This document shows, piece after piece, positions 1 to 8,549 of a stretch of DNA of 64,000 nt. Location of the stretch: contig NZ_CP047027.1 of the NCBI RefSeq assembly GCF_009797025.1, positions 2,976,001 through 3,040,000 on the forward strand, written 5' to 3'. The DNA comes from Cellulophaga sp. L1A9 (GTDB lineage: Bacteria; Bacteroidota; Bacteroidia; Flavobacteriales; Flavobacteriaceae). The translations under genes were made by a program, and so were the position numbers. The notes under the pieces are model-generated. The model was not told the DNA's origin. It made no database searches and saw only the letters and a program-made list of their open reading frames with translations. The stretch's first letter is position 1; every line of letters starts with the position of its first letter.

Positions 1-711
1 AGCATTTTTATGAAGTATGATGTTGATGATACCGCTCATGCCTTCAGGATTATATTTTGCAGAGGGGTTGGTAATTAGTTCAATAGATTTTATGGAGCTA
101 GACGGAATCTGTTTTAATAATTGTGCCACGGGAACATTAGACAGTTTTCCATCTACCATAACTCTTACGTTAGAATTTCCGCGCATAGAGAGTTCACCTG
201 TTTGTTGGTCTATATTTACAGAAGGTATATTATTCATGATGTCTGATGCCGATGCACCTGCGGTGGTAAGGTCTTTCCCCACATTAATTACCTTTCTATC
301 TATTTTTTGTTCAATAGTAGTGCGTTCTGCGACCACTTCTACCCCAGACAATTCTTGAGTTTCATCTTCAAGATAAATTGTTCCTAAGGCTATTTTTCGG
401 TGATTTTTGTCAATGGTAATTAGCTTCGAGTAGGTTTTGTATCCTATAAATTGAACTAAAAAAGTAAGTGTTCCTTCGGGAATATTTTTAATTTCAAAAG
501 TTCCGTTTTCTTCAGTAATACCACCAGTAATAATAGTAGACTTATCTTCAGACTTAATGACAATAGCAGCAAACGCTATCGGTTCTTGTAAAGATTGGTC
601 TAAGATTGTGCCAGTGATTGTGCCTAATACAGCATCGGGGCTAGAGGGTTTTGTGTTTGCGAATAATGCACCGTTGATGAGCAGTGCAATACATACGATT
701 GCTTTTTTCAT
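1..711 (-). CDS. TonB-dependent outer-membrane receptor, N-terminal part (runs off the left edge)
   Basis: The first 237 codons of an outer-membrane receptor; the barrel lies beyond the window. It opens with ATG (complement of 709-711) and a Sec signal peptide (MKKAIVCIALLINGALFA). Residues about 29-115 form a carboxypeptidase-regulatory-like domain (GTITGTILDQ, FIGYKTYSK), and a TonB plug begins near residue 123 (SGVEVVAER, SDIMNNIPSV, VMVDGKLSN, ELITNPSAKYNPEG). The NPSAKY stretch and this layout are typical of the Bacteroidota receptors with a type-3 outer-membrane beta-barrel domain. The substrate cannot be deduced. A tetranucleotide tract starts 21 bases upstream of the start codon and may affect expression. 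No -7 promoter box of the TAnnTTTG type was seen upstream. Confidence 0.88.
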   Translation of the reverse strand, partial: MKKAIVCIALLINGALFANTKPSSPDAVLGTITGTILDQSLQEPIAFAAIVIKSEDKSTIITGGITEENGTFEIKNIPEGTLTFLVQFIGYKTYSKLITIDKNHRKIALGTIYLEDETQELSGVEVVAERTTIEQKIDRKVINVGKDLTTAGASASDIMNNIPSVNIDQQTGELSMRGNSNVRVMVDGKLSNVPVAQLLKQIPSSSIKSIELITNPSAKYNPEGMSGIINIILHKNA

Positions 712-732
712 GAATGTTCGTTTTGTAATTTA

Positions 733-774
<42 letters not shown>

Positions 775-976
775 GAAATGCTACTTACAGGACGACACTA
801 TGCTGTAATTGTTACAATACATTTTTATTTTAACAGTTTTTAACATATTTGAAATGGATAGAAGAATCTTTCTCAAATTTGAGGTTAAAATCTAATATTT
901 AATTTTCTTAATCTTGCAGTGTGCTATTTGCTCTTGGAAAGGAAGGAAAAGAGTGATCTGGGGGGTATAAAAAACA

Positions 977-1000
977 AAACCCTCATTTACATGAGGGTTT
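977..1000 (-). terminator. Terminator-like hairpin with no obvious cognate gene
   Basis: Ten-base arms AAACCCTCAT / ATGAGGGTTT around a 4-base loop. The T-rich tail is on the minus-strand side (TTTTGTTTTTT after the second arm), so it would end minus-strand RNA. It sits between two divergently oriented genes, so neither annotated gene needs it; a short unannotated transcript or a relic are both possible. Confidence 0.5.
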
Positions 1001-1150
1001 CTATTATCGATAATGTGCACTAAACACTAACCATTAACTATAAAAATACAGCATTAACGACAAATTCATAATATCTTTAGTTTACTAATAGACGCAAAAT
1101 TCATATAATAATTACATTAATTAACAATTTTTAACATCATTTTCGGTAAA

Positions 1151-1510
1151 ATGCAAAAAACTCTCGTAATAGGCGCTTCGTTAAAATCAAGCAGATATAG
1201 TAATGTAGCTATAAAAAAACTAACAGAAAAATCCATTAAAACAGAAGCTTTTGGCTTAAAAGGAGGTATTCTTTACGGAGTGCAAATTAAGACTAATTTT
1301 GTCGATTTTCAAAATATACACACGGTTACTTTGTATTTAAATCCAAAATCCCAAGAAGAGTATTATCAAAAAATAATAAATTTAAACCCTAAGCGTGTAA
1401 TTTTTAATCCAGGAACAGAGAATCCAGATTTCTATACCTTACTTGAAAAGAATAATATTGAAGTTGAGGTGGCTTGCACACTAGTTTTGTTGGCTACAAA
1501 TCAATTTTAA
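1151..1510 (+). CDS. CoA-binding domain protein (YccU-like)
   Basis: A 119-residue single-domain protein with a Rossmann-type CoA-binding fold (CoA_binding_2 family): the glycine-rich start TLVIGASLKSSRYSNVA is followed by the typical alternation of strands and helices, with FNPGTENPDF and a final VACTLVLLAT matching the conserved end of the family. It has no catalytic partner domains, so it resembles the stand-alone YccU/YneT proteins whose role is unknown. It precedes recR by 52 bases on the same strand, a gene order I know from other Flavobacteriaceae, but a shared function is not implied. The start ATG is the only good candidate. Confidence 0.8.
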   Translation: MQKTLVIGASLKSSRYSNVAIKKLTEKSIKTEAFGLKGGILYGVQIKTNFVDFQNIHTVTLYLNPKSQEEYYQKIINLNPKRVIFNPGTENPDFYTLLEKNNIEVEVACTLVLLATNQF

Positions 1511-1562
1511 ATTCTCTTCTATAAGTAAGAAATAAAACTCATAATGTCGTAATTTTACAACT

Positions 1563-2180
1563 ATGGAATTTTCTTCAAAATTATTGGAAAATGCAGTTTA
1601 TGAAATTTCACAATTGCCAGGGATCGGAAAGCGAACGGCATTGCGTTTGGCATTGCATTTATTAAAACAACCAGAAGAGCAAACATCACATTTAACAAGT
1701 GCATTAGAAAAGTTAAGAAAGCAGATAAAATTTTGCTCCAACTGTCATAATATATCTGATGTTGCGCTTTGTGAAATATGTGCAAATACCAAAAGAGATG
1801 CTACAGTAATCTGTGTAGTGGAAGATGTTAGGGATGTTATGGCTATAGAGAATACAGGACAGTTTAGGGGCTTGTATCATGTTTTGGGTGGTAAAATTTC
1901 ACCGATGGAATGTGTAGGTCCTCAAGACTTGACCATTGTTTCATTGGTTGATAAAGTAAAGAAAGGTGGCGTAAGTGAACTTATCTTTGCGCTAAGTTCT
2001 ACCATGGAAGGGGATACTACTAATTTTTATATCTTTAAGCAAATAGAAGGAGCGGCTATAAAAACATCTACTATTGCTAGAGGAATTGCTGTGGGTGATG
2101 AACTGGAATATGCAGACGAAATTACCTTGGGACGTAGTATTTTAAACCGAATTCCATTCGAAAACTCTATGAAAGCATAA
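1563..2180 (+). CDS. recR: Recombination protein RecR
   Basis: RecR works with RecF and RecO to load RecA on gapped DNA. The 205-residue length is normal for the family. The order is a helix-hairpin-helix near residues 17-32 ([17 protein letters not shown]), a C4 zinc finger at Cys58, Cys61, Cys70 and Cys73 (CSNCHN, CEIC), and a Toprim domain from about residue 80 ([27 protein letters not shown]) with the Walker-B-like ending [15 protein letters not shown]. All key residues are present. It lies 52 bases after the CoA-binding gene and 89 bases before the E2 gene, so it may share a transcript with the former. Confidence 0.96.
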   Translation: MEFSSKLLENAVYEISQLPGIGKRTALRLALHLLKQPEEQTSHLTSALEKLRKQIKFCSNCHNISDVALCEICANTKRDATVICVVEDVRDVMAIENTGQFRGLYHVLGGKISPMECVGPQDLTIVSLVDKVKKGGVSELIFALSSTMEGDTTNFYIFKQIEGAAIKTSTIARGIAVGDELEYADEITLGRSILNRIPFENSMKA

Positions 2181-2269
2181 ATAAAATAGTTGTACTAAAT
2201 TTAAGTAAAAGACTATATTTTTATTATTTTCGCAAAAAATTATTCTGAATAAGTATATTAATTGATGAT

Positions 2270-3607
2270 ATGTCAAAGTTTGAATTAAAATTACCCCAAA
2301 TGGGCGAGAGTGTTGCAGAGGCAACACTAACCACTTGGTTAAAGGAAGTGGGTGATACTATTGAAATGGATGAAGCGGTTTTTGAAATTGCTACAGATAA
2401 AGTAGATTCCGAAGTGCCTAGTGAAGTGGAAGGTGTTTTGGTAGAGAAGCTTTTTAACATCGATGATGTAATATCGGTTGGACAAACAGTTGCAATAATT
2501 GAAATTCAAGGGGATGCACCTGAAGCTGTTGATCTTCAGGATAGTAAGCCAGTTGCTGCAGCGAAAGAAGAAGCGACTTCCATTGAACAAGAAATGGATG
2601 TTGTTAAAGAAGGTGTTAGTGCATCTGTATCAGATTATAGTGGTACAGATCGGTTCTATTCTCCTTTGGTGAAAAATATAGCGAAAGAAGAAGGTGTTTC
2701 TGTAGCGGAGTTAGATGAAGTAGCAGGAACCGGTAAAGATGGTAGAGTTACTAAAAACGATATTCTGGATTATGTAGCAAGTCGTACATCAGGAAATTCT
2801 ATGAATACGGATCGTGAAGTAACACCTGTGCCAAATTCTGCACCTGCTAAGAATATGGTTGCTGCTAATGAAGTTTCTTCAAACCCAAAAACGACGAATG
2901 GTGATGAGGTAATTCCTATGAGTAGAATGGGGAAACTTATCGCTCAGTATATGCGCGAAAGTATTTCTACATCGGCACACGTGCAAAGTTTTATTGAAGT
3001 AGATGTTACCAATGTTGTTAATTGGAGAAATAAAAATAAAATTAGCTTCGAGAAAAGAGAGGGAGAGAAACTAACGTTTACTCCTATTTTTATGGAAGCA
3101 GTAGCTTTTGCGCTAAAGAAATATCCAATGATGAATATATCTTTGGATGGTGATGTAGTAGTTAAAAAGAAAAATATTAATATAGGGATGGCGGCAGCTT
3201 TGCCTGATGGAAATCTAATTGTGCCTGTAATTAAAAATGCAGATCAATTAAATCTAGTCGGTATGGCTAAGGCGGTTAATGATTTGGCAGCTAGAAGTAG
3301 GAATAATAAATTGAAGCCAGACGAAATAAAAGATGGTACGTACACCGTAACAAACGTAGGTACTTTCGGAAGTGTTTTTGGTACACCTATTATCAATCAG
3401 CCACAAGTAGGAATTCTTGCATTAGGAGCAATACGAAAAGTGCCTTCTGTGATAGAAACTCCTGAAGGAGATTTTATAGGTATTAGAAGTAAAATGTTTT
3501 TATCTCACAGTTATGATCATAGGGTTGTAAATGGGGCGCTAGGAGGTATGTTTGTGAAAGCAGTAGCAGATTTCTTAGAAGCTTGGGATGTGAACAGAGA
3601 AGTTTAA
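2270..3607 (+). CDS. 2-oxo acid dehydrogenase E2 component (dihydrolipoamide acyltransferase)
   Basis: The core acyltransferase of a 2-oxo acid dehydrogenase complex. Residues 1-75 are a lipoyl domain with the modified lysine at Lys44 (EIATDKVDSEVPS). Residues about 125-165 are the E1/E3-binding domain (YSPLVKNIAKEEGVSVAEL, GKDGRVTKNDIL). The catalytic domain fills residues about 210-445 and ends with SHSYDHRVVNG. The catalytic His is His417, but the motif residue that is Asp in most E2 proteins (DHRxxDG) is Asn421 here. The overall character fits the branched-chain or general 2-oxo acid type more than OdhB or AceF. No E1 or E3 gene is adjacent. A strong terminator follows. Confidence 0.9.
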   Translation: MSKFELKLPQMGESVAEATLTTWLKEVGDTIEMDEAVFEIATDKVDSEVPSEVEGVLVEKLFNIDDVISVGQTVAIIEIQGDAPEAVDLQDSKPVAAAKEEATSIEQEMDVVKEGVSASVSDYSGTDRFYSPLVKNIAKEEGVSVAELDEVAGTGKDGRVTKNDILDYVASRTSGNSMNTDREVTPVPNSAPAKNMVAANEVSSNPKTTNGDEVIPMSRMGKLIAQYMRESISTSAHVQSFIEVDVTNVVNWRNKNKISFEKREGEKLTFTPIFMEAVAFALKKYPMMNISLDGDVVVKKKNINIGMAAALPDGNLIVPVIKNADQLNLVGMAKAVNDLAARSRNNKLKPDEIKDGTYTVTNVGTFGSVFGTPIINQPQVGILALGAIRKVPSVIETPEGDFIGIRSKMFLSHSYDHRVVNGALGGMFVKAVADFLEAWDVNREV

Positions 3608-3627
3608 TTAAGGGAATATAAATAATA

Positions 3628-3656
3628 AAAAAAGCTTCCTTTTTGGAAGCTTTTTT
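3628..3656 (+). terminator. Rho-independent terminator after the E2 gene
   Basis: Stem AAGCTTCC / GGAAGCTT, 5-base loop, flanked by an A-run and a run of six T. It begins 20 bases after the E2 stop codon. Confidence 0.9.
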
Positions 3657-3708
3657 GTTCTACACATATTTAATTTGCCCTAGTTTTTTTCTTAAATTTT
3701 GAATAAAC

Positions 3709-3716
3709 TATCTTTG
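3709..3716 (+). promoter_or_regulatory. -7 promoter element before the exonuclease gene
   Basis: TATCTTTG matches the Bacteroidota -7 consensus TAnnTTTG and lies 16 bases before the start codon at 3733, the same distance as at ftsY. No TTG at the -33 position was found. Confidence 0.5.
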
Positions 3717-3732
3717 AATAAATTCTTTAAAA

Positions 3733-4509
3733 ATGCAATTAAAATTAACGCGTCCTATTTGTTTTTTCGATTTAGAGACAACAGGTATCAATGTAGCCAA
3801 AGATCGAGTTGTAGAAATAGCGATTCTTAAAATTCATCCTAACGGAAATAAAGAAAGTAAAACTTGGTTGGTAAATCCAGAAATGGTTATTCCTGATGAG
3901 GTAATTGCTGTTCATGGTATTACAAATGAAAAGGTTGCTAATGAGCCTACTTTTAAAGAGTTGTCTAAGGATATTTACAATATGATTAAGGATAGTGATT
4001 TAGGGGGGTTTAACTCTGATCGATTCGATATTCCATTATTGGCGGAAGAAATGTTGCGATCTGAGATAGATTTTGATATGAAAAATAGAGTTGCAGTAGA
4101 TGTGCAAACCATCTTTCATAAAATGGAAAAGAGAACTCTTGGAGCTGCTTATAAGTTCTATTGTGATAAAGATTTGATAGATGCGCATAGTGCTGCGGCA
4201 GATACAAATGCTACCTATGAGGTTTTATTGTCGCAATTAGATCGTTATCCAGAATTAGAGAATAACATGAAAATGTTGGCAGAATTTTCGTCACATAAAA
4301 GAACAGTAGATTTTGCAGGGTTTATAATCCTCGATGAAGATGAAGAAGAAGTGTTTTCTTTTGGGAAGCATAAGGGTAAAAAGGTTCATGATGTATTGGC
4401 TAAAGAACCAGGGTACTTTAGTTGGATCTTAAATGCTGATTTTCCTTTGTATACTAAAAAGATATTAACTCAGATTAAGTTGAGTAAGTTGAATAATAAA
4501 CTAGGCTAA
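3733..4509 (+). CDS. DnaQ-like 3'-5' exonuclease (DEDDh family) with C-terminal DUF3820-like domain
   Basis: A 258-residue exonuclease. Exo I is CFFDLETTGIN with metal ligands Asp13 and Glu15, Exo II is GGFNSDRFDIPLLAEE, and Exo III is DAHSAAADTNATYEVL with the His-Asp pair of the DEDDh subclass. After the nuclease, from about residue 205, FSFGKHKGKKVHDVLAKEPG followed by FSWIL is a small domain found in DNA-repair-associated proteins (DUF3820-like). It could be a polymerase III epsilon-like proofreading or repair enzyme; the extra C-terminal domain argues for a repair or RNA/DNA trimming role. Its stop codon overlaps the next start by one base (TAATG). Confidence 0.85.
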   Translation: MQLKLTRPICFFDLETTGINVAKDRVVEIAILKIHPNGNKESKTWLVNPEMVIPDEVIAVHGITNEKVANEPTFKELSKDIYNMIKDSDLGGFNSDRFDIPLLAEEMLRSEIDFDMKNRVAVDVQTIFHKMEKRTLGAAYKFYCDKDLIDAHSAAADTNATYEVLLSQLDRYPELENNMKMLAEFSSHKRTVDFAGFIILDEDEEEVFSFGKHKGKKVHDVLAKEPGYFSWILNADFPLYTKKILTQIKLSKLNNKLG

Positions 4510-5420
4510 TGTTGCGCTATTTTTTATTGTTTATTTTAGGTTTAAATCTGGTTACGGCGCAAGATATTTATTTTGAGGGTGTTGTTTATGATAGCAAAAC
4601 AGAGGAGACAATTCCTTTTGTGAATTTAAGTTTTTTAAACACATTGAAAGGGACTTCCTCGGATGAAGAAGGTCATTTTTTTATGGATTTGTCTTCGTCA
4701 TTCCTAGAGAAGCAGCTTCATATTTCCTCTTTAGGCTATAAAGATACGATTGTAAATGCTGCGCAGATTTTTAAAGCCAAGCGCTTTGATCTGGTTCCTG
4801 AATCATTTGAGCTTAACGAAGTTGTTGTTTCGGAGACTTTAGGGAATTCAGATGTGTTGAATCCAATAAGTAGTTATAGCATAAAAAGCGGATTCTCATC
4901 GTCATCAACCCCTTGGGTATTGGCTTTGTATTATCCTAATATAGGACAGCAAAAAAAATATCTAGATAAGGTTACTATATTTTTCCAGAACAATTCTGAA
5001 TTTAAAAGAGAAGCTTCAAAATTTAGGGTGCGGGTTTATGATGTAGATAAGGAAACTAAAAAGCCGACTAAAGATTTGTTGCGAAAAAGTTTTGTTTTGG
5101 AGGCAGACGTGGATAGAGACTATGTTTCATTAGACTTATCTGCGCTTCAGATACAAATGCCTCGAGCTGGTGTTTATATAGGGTTAGAGTGGTTGTTTGT
5201 GCCAAGTAATTGGTATAAAAATACAGGAAAACATAATATTACGAATGCCTTGCTGGTTGAGGATAGATTTGCGCCTACTTTTGGTGGGGTTTACAATAAA
5301 AATCAGAACTTTAAAGTTATGGTATATGGTATGGGCGAATGGACAGATTTTGTAGTTAAATCTAAAAACAAAACAGGAAACCTTATACCCGCAGTGAGTT
5401 TAAAATTATCAAAAAAGTAA
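4509..5420 (+). CDS. Secreted protein with carboxypeptidase-regulatory-like domain
   Basis: 303 residues, starting with a signal peptide (MLRYFLLFILGLNLVTA, cleaved before Q18). Residues about 22-100 form a CarboxypepD_reg-like beta-sandwich (YFEGVVYDSKTEETIPFVN, ISSLGYKDT), as at the N-terminus of TonB receptors, but no plug or barrel follows. The remainder is predicted beta-rich, of unknown function. Proteins of this type are common periplasmic or surface proteins in Flavobacteriaceae. It overlaps the exonuclease gene by one base and precedes the FAH gene by 18 bases, so it is probably part of one operon reaching to cinA. Confidence 0.75.
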   Translation: MLRYFLLFILGLNLVTAQDIYFEGVVYDSKTEETIPFVNLSFLNTLKGTSSDEEGHFFMDLSSSFLEKQLHISSLGYKDTIVNAAQIFKAKRFDLVPESFELNEVVVSETLGNSDVLNPISSYSIKSGFSSSSTPWVLALYYPNIGQQKKYLDKVTIFFQNNSEFKREASKFRVRVYDVDKETKKPTKDLLRKSFVLEADVDRDYVSLDLSALQIQMPRAGVYIGLEWLFVPSNWYKNTGKHNITNALLVEDRFAPTFGGVYNKNQNFKVMVYGMGEWTDFVVKSKNKTGNLIPAVSLKLSKK

Positions 5421-5438
5421 ATTTAATAAAATTCTCGT

Positions 5439-6050
5439 ATGAAAATTATTTGTATCGGAAGGAATTACGCGGCGCATATTGCTGAATTGCAAAATGAAAA
5501 ACCCAAAGATCCTGTGGTTTTTATTAAGCCAGATTCTTCCGTTTTACCTAAGGAACAAGATTTCTATATCCCAGAATTCTCTAATGATATTCATTATGAG
5601 GTAGAAGTTTTGGTTAAGATAAAAAAAGTTGGAAAGCATATTTCAGAAAAATTTGCATCTAATTATTATGATGAAATAGGCTTGGGAATAGATTTTACGG
5701 CAAGAGATGTGCAACAAGTGCTAAAAGAGAAAGGTTTGCCTTGGGAGAAAGCAAAGGGGTTTGATGGAGCAGCTGTAATTGGAGCTTGGGTGGCTAAAGA
5801 AAAGTTTGAAAATATTGATAATTTAGGTTTTCAATTATTGAAGAATGATGAAATAGTTCAAGATGGAAATACCAACTTGATGCTCTGGAAGATAGATGAG
5901 TTAATTGCATATGTGAGTACATTTTTTACTTTAAAAAAGGGAGATGTAATTTTCACAGGTACTCCGGCAGGTGTTGGAAGTGTTAAAACTAATGACTACC
6001 TTTCAGGTAGGTTAGAAGGTGTAGAAATGTTTAATGTAAATATTAAATAA
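5439..6050 (+). CDS. Fumarylacetoacetate hydrolase (FAH) family protein
   Basis: A 203-residue single FAH domain, the size of YcgM-type acylpyruvase/oxaloacetate-handling enzymes. The start IICIGRNYAAHIAEL, the metal-binding region IHYEVEVLVKIKK, GIDFTARDVQ, and the C-terminal GDVIFTGTPAGVG are the conserved family blocks, and the metal ligands (Glu-x-Glu and the later Asp) are present. The exact substrate cannot be read; acylpyruvate hydrolase or oxaloacetate tautomerase/decarboxylase activity is the usual assignment. It lies only 4 bases from the Hpt gene downstream. Confidence 0.88.
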   Translation: MKIICIGRNYAAHIAELQNEKPKDPVVFIKPDSSVLPKEQDFYIPEFSNDIHYEVEVLVKIKKVGKHISEKFASNYYDEIGLGIDFTARDVQQVLKEKGLPWEKAKGFDGAAVIGAWVAKEKFENIDNLGFQLLKNDEIVQDGNTNLMLWKIDELIAYVSTFFTLKKGDVIFTGTPAGVGSVKTNDYLSGRLEGVEMFNVNIK

Positions 6051-6054
6051 AAAA

Positions 6055-6393
6055 ATGATTTACAGTTTGGATAAAATTAATGAGTTAGCAGATGGTGATG
6101 AAGACTTTATTCAATCCGTTGTCTCTGCTTTTCTCGATGAGGTTCCTGAAGATTTAGAGCAGTTGGAGGTTGCTATAAATGAGAAGAACTATTCTAATAT
6201 ATATCAATTAGCACACAAAATTAAGCCTAATGTAGATTTGTTAGGAATGGAGCAGACTCGTGCAGCAGCTTTAGATATAGAGAATATGGGTAAAGTTGGG
6301 GATGAAAACCCAGCGTTAGATCAAATATTTCCTATTCTAAAAAAAGACATCCATCAAGTAATATCGGAACTTAAAAAAGACTTTGCTCTTTAA
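6055..6393 (+). CDS. Histidine phosphotransfer (HPt) domain protein
   Basis: A 112-residue, all-helical protein consisting of one HPt domain. The phospho-accepting residue is His54 in [16 protein letters not shown]; the family normally has AHKLKG, so the Gly after Lys is replaced by Pro-Asn here. No histidine kinase or response regulator lies nearby, so its partners must be hybrid kinases encoded elsewhere. It is 4 bases after the FAH gene and overlaps no other gene; cinA starts 1 base after its stop, which suggests co-transcription. Confidence 0.85.
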   Translation: MIYSLDKINELADGDEDFIQSVVSAFLDEVPEDLEQLEVAINEKNYSNIYQLAHKIKPNVDLLGMEQTRAAALDIENMGKVGDENPALDQIFPILKKDIHQVISELKKDFAL

Positions 6394-6394
6394 A

Positions 6395-7645
6395 ATGAAT
6401 GCAGAGATAATTACCATTGGTGACGAAATTCTTATCGGTCAGATAGTGGATACAAATTCGGCCTTTATAGGGAAGGAATTTAATAAAATTGGTGTTTCAA
6501 TTTATCAGATTACATCTGTTCAAGATGATAAAAAGCACATTCTTCAAGCCTTAAAAGATGCAGAGTCACGCGTAGATATTGTTTTAATTACAGGTGGGTT
6601 AGGGCCTACTAAAGATGATATTACCAAGCATACTCTATGTGAATATTTTGAAGACCACCTGGTCCAGAATGATATGGTTTTAGTTCATATCAAAGAATTG
6701 TTTCAAAAATATCTATCCACTGCTCCTCTTTTGCAAGTAAATATTGATCAGGCTTTGGTGCCAAGTACGGCAACGGTCCTTCAAAATGCAAATGGTACAG
6801 CGCCTGGTATGTGGATGACAAAAAACAATACTGTATTTGTCTCGCTACCTGGGGTTCCTTTTGAAATGAAGCACCTTATTTTGGAAGAGGTTATTCCTAA
6901 AATTCAAAAAGAGTTTAAGAGGCCTTTTATTCTTCATAAAACAATAATTACCTATGGCATAGGAGAAAGTGCTCTGGCTGATCGTATTTCAGATTGGGAG
7001 AGTGCATTGCCTTCAAGTATTAAGCTAGCATACCTTCCAAGTTTAGGGAAAGTGCGTTTACGCTTAAGCAGTAAAGGACCTGTTAAGGAAATTGTGGAAG
7101 GTATTATGGCACAAGAAATTAGGAAGCTTTACGGTCTAATTGATGATGTTGTTTATGGTGAAGAAGATGATGAAACTATTGAAGCTGTAATTGCGAAATT
7201 ATTAACTTCTAAAAAAATGTCATTGTCTACTGCTGAAAGTTTTACGGGAGGAACGATAGCGGAACTTATTACGGCCATGCCAGGTGCGTCTGCGTATTTC
7301 AAAGGAAGTGTGGTAAGTTATGCTACCGAAGCTAAGATTAACGTTTTAAAAGTCTCAAAAGAGGTTATTGAGATGCATTCGGTGGTAAGCGCTCAAGTAG
7401 CCGAAGCTATGGCAATTAATGTTCGGGAAATCCTAAAAACAGATTTTTCAATAGCTACTACGGGGAACGCTGGACCGTCAAAAGGAGACTCCGATAAGGA
7501 GGTTGGAACGGTGTTTATTGCAATCGCAACACCAAAAGGAGTGTATTCTGAGAAGTTTATGATGGGAAGTCAGCGAGAAAGGGTTGTGCAAAGGTCTGTA
7601 AATAAGGCACTTGAGATGCTGCAAAAAGAAATTTTAAAATATTAA
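6395..7645 (+). CDS. cinA: CinA-like protein (competence/damage-inducible; NMN deamidase-type C-terminus)
   Basis: 416 residues with the two CinA parts: an N-terminal molybdopterin-binding (MoCF/COG1058) domain ([33 protein letters not shown]) and a C-terminal CinA domain ([46 protein letters not shown]) associated with ADP-ribose pyrophosphatase and nicotinamide-nucleotide amidase activities. I chose ATG at 6395, because the residues [11 protein letters not shown] then begin the domain directly; an in-frame TTG at 6383 would overlap the Hpt gene. It probably recycles pyridine nucleotides. It is the last gene before the ribosomal protein promoter. Confidence 0.93.
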   Translation: MNAEIITIGDEILIGQIVDTNSAFIGKEFNKIGVSIYQITSVQDDKKHILQALKDAESRVDIVLITGGLGPTKDDITKHTLCEYFEDHLVQNDMVLVHIKELFQKYLSTAPLLQVNIDQALVPSTATVLQNANGTAPGMWMTKNNTVFVSLPGVPFEMKHLILEEVIPKIQKEFKRPFILHKTIITYGIGESALADRISDWESALPSSIKLAYLPSLGKVRLRLSSKGPVKEIVEGIMAQEIRKLYGLIDDVVYGEEDDETIEAVIAKLLTSKKMSLSTAESFTGGTIAELITAMPGASAYFKGSVVSYATEAKINVLKVSKEVIEMHSVVSAQVAEAMAINVREILKTDFSIATTGNAGPSKGDSDKEVGTVFIAIATPKGVYSEKFMMGSQRERVVQRSVNKALEMLQKEILKY

Positions 7646-7654
7646 AAAAGAATT

Positions 7655-7685
7655 TTGTACGTCCGATAAAAAAGATATAAATTTG
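7655..7685 (+). promoter_or_regulatory. Promoter of the rpmB-rpmG-DUF4295 operon
   Basis: TTG (7655-7657), a 20-base spacer, then TAAATTTG (7678-7685) match the Bacteroidota -33/-7 consensus. The start of transcription would be near 7692, giving a leader of nearly 30 bases to rpmB. Confidence 0.75.
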
Positions 7686-7719
7686 CATCCTGTTTAAAAA
7701 TAACACAAACCCTAGCGAT

Positions 7720-7956
7720 ATGTCAAAAGTTTGCGAGATTACCGGAAAGAGAGCTATGTTTGGAAACAACGTTTCGTTTTCCATCAATAAAACAAGAAGA
7801 AGATTTAACGTAAATCTTTCTAAAAAGCGTTTCTATATTGAAGAAGAAGACCGTTGGGTTACTTTGAAGGTATCTGCGCGTGCATTAAAATCTATCAATA
7901 AGAAAGGTATAAGTGCAGTATTGAAAGAAGCTAAAGCAAATGGATTAACTAAGTAA
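7720..7956 (+). CDS. rpmB: 50S ribosomal protein L28
   Basis: 78 residues, typical length. SKVCEITGKRAMFGNNVSFS and KTRRRFNVNL are the conserved start; KRFYIEEEDRWVTLKVSARA is the conserved C-terminal half. Only one cysteine is present, so this is the form without a zinc ribbon. It heads the operon L28-L33-DUF4295 behind a good promoter, 22 bases before rpmG. Confidence 0.97.
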   Translation: MSKVCEITGKRAMFGNNVSFSINKTRRRFNVNLSKKRFYIEEEDRWVTLKVSARALKSINKKGISAVLKEAKANGLTK

Positions 7957-7978
7957 TCCGAAAAAATAATCTAGTATA

Positions 7979-8161
7979 ATGGCTAAGAAAGGCAATAGAA
8001 TCCAAGTGATTTTGGAATGTACAGAGCATAAGGAATCAGGACAACCTGGTACTTCAAGATACATTACAACAAAAAACAAGAAGAACACTCCTGATAGAAT
8101 TGAGCTTAAGAAATTCAATCCAATTCTAAAGAAAATGACTGTTCATAAAGAAATTAAGTAA
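7979..8161 (+). CDS. rpmG: 50S ribosomal protein L33
   Basis: 60 residues ([37 protein letters not shown]). A single cysteine at residue 14 remains, so the zinc-free type of L33. It lies 22 bases after L28 and 37 bases before the DUF4295 gene; the trio is a conserved ribosomal operon in Bacteroidota. Confidence 0.97.
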   Translation: MAKKGNRIQVILECTEHKESGQPGTSRYITTKNKKNTPDRIELKKFNPILKKMTVHKEIK

Positions 8162-8198
8162 TTTTCCGTCTCTACGGGAATGATAAAAATTATAAAAC

Positions 8199-8351
8199 AT
8201 GGCAAAGAAGACGGTAGCAAGTTTACAAACCAGTTCTAAAAGATTGACTAAGGCTATAAAAATGATTAAGTCACCTAAATCTGGTGCTTATACATTTACA
8301 GAATCAGTTATGGCACCTGAAGAGGTTAGTGCTTGGTTGACTAAAAAATAA
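8199..8351 (+). CDS. DUF4295 family protein (ribosomal protein bL38)
   Basis: A 50-residue basic protein that begins MAKKTVASLQTSSKRLTKAI and ends APEEVSAWLTKK. The family is confined to Bacteroidota, always encoded with L28 and L33, and to my knowledge was seen as an extra large-subunit protein (named bL38) in a Flavobacterium ribosome structure; this last point is recalled, not shown by the sequence. The start ATG is preceded by the same kind of spacing as rpmG, and a terminator follows 26 bases after the stop, so it closes the operon. Confidence 0.9.
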   Translation: MAKKTVASLQTSSKRLTKAIKMIKSPKSGAYTFTESVMAPEEVSAWLTKK

Positions 8352-8377
8352 GACATTTCAATTTTATATTGATATAA

Positions 8378-8406
8378 GCTACTTTCGTAAAGAGAGTGGC
8401 TTTTTT
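8378..8406 (+). terminator. Terminator after the L28-L33-DUF4295 operon
   Basis: Imperfect stem GCTACTTTC / GAGAGTGGC (two G-U pairs), 5-base loop and a run of six T. Confidence 0.8.
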
Positions 8407-8519
8407 GTTTTTATAACTGAAGTAATTAGGGTCGATTCGTCTTTTAAATCTGTGATCGAAACAAGGATCCTATCGGGGCATTCAATTATTTTGTTTAAGT
8501 ATTAATCAAGTATGTTTCA

Positions 8520-8527
8520 TATATTTG
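8520..8527 (+). promoter_or_regulatory. -7 promoter element of ftsY
   Basis: TATATTTG fits TAnnTTTG and ends 22 bases before the ftsY start codon. A -33 TTG at the usual distance is not visible. Confidence 0.55.
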
Positions 8528-8549
8528 ATACAACGAATTTTTTAACACT

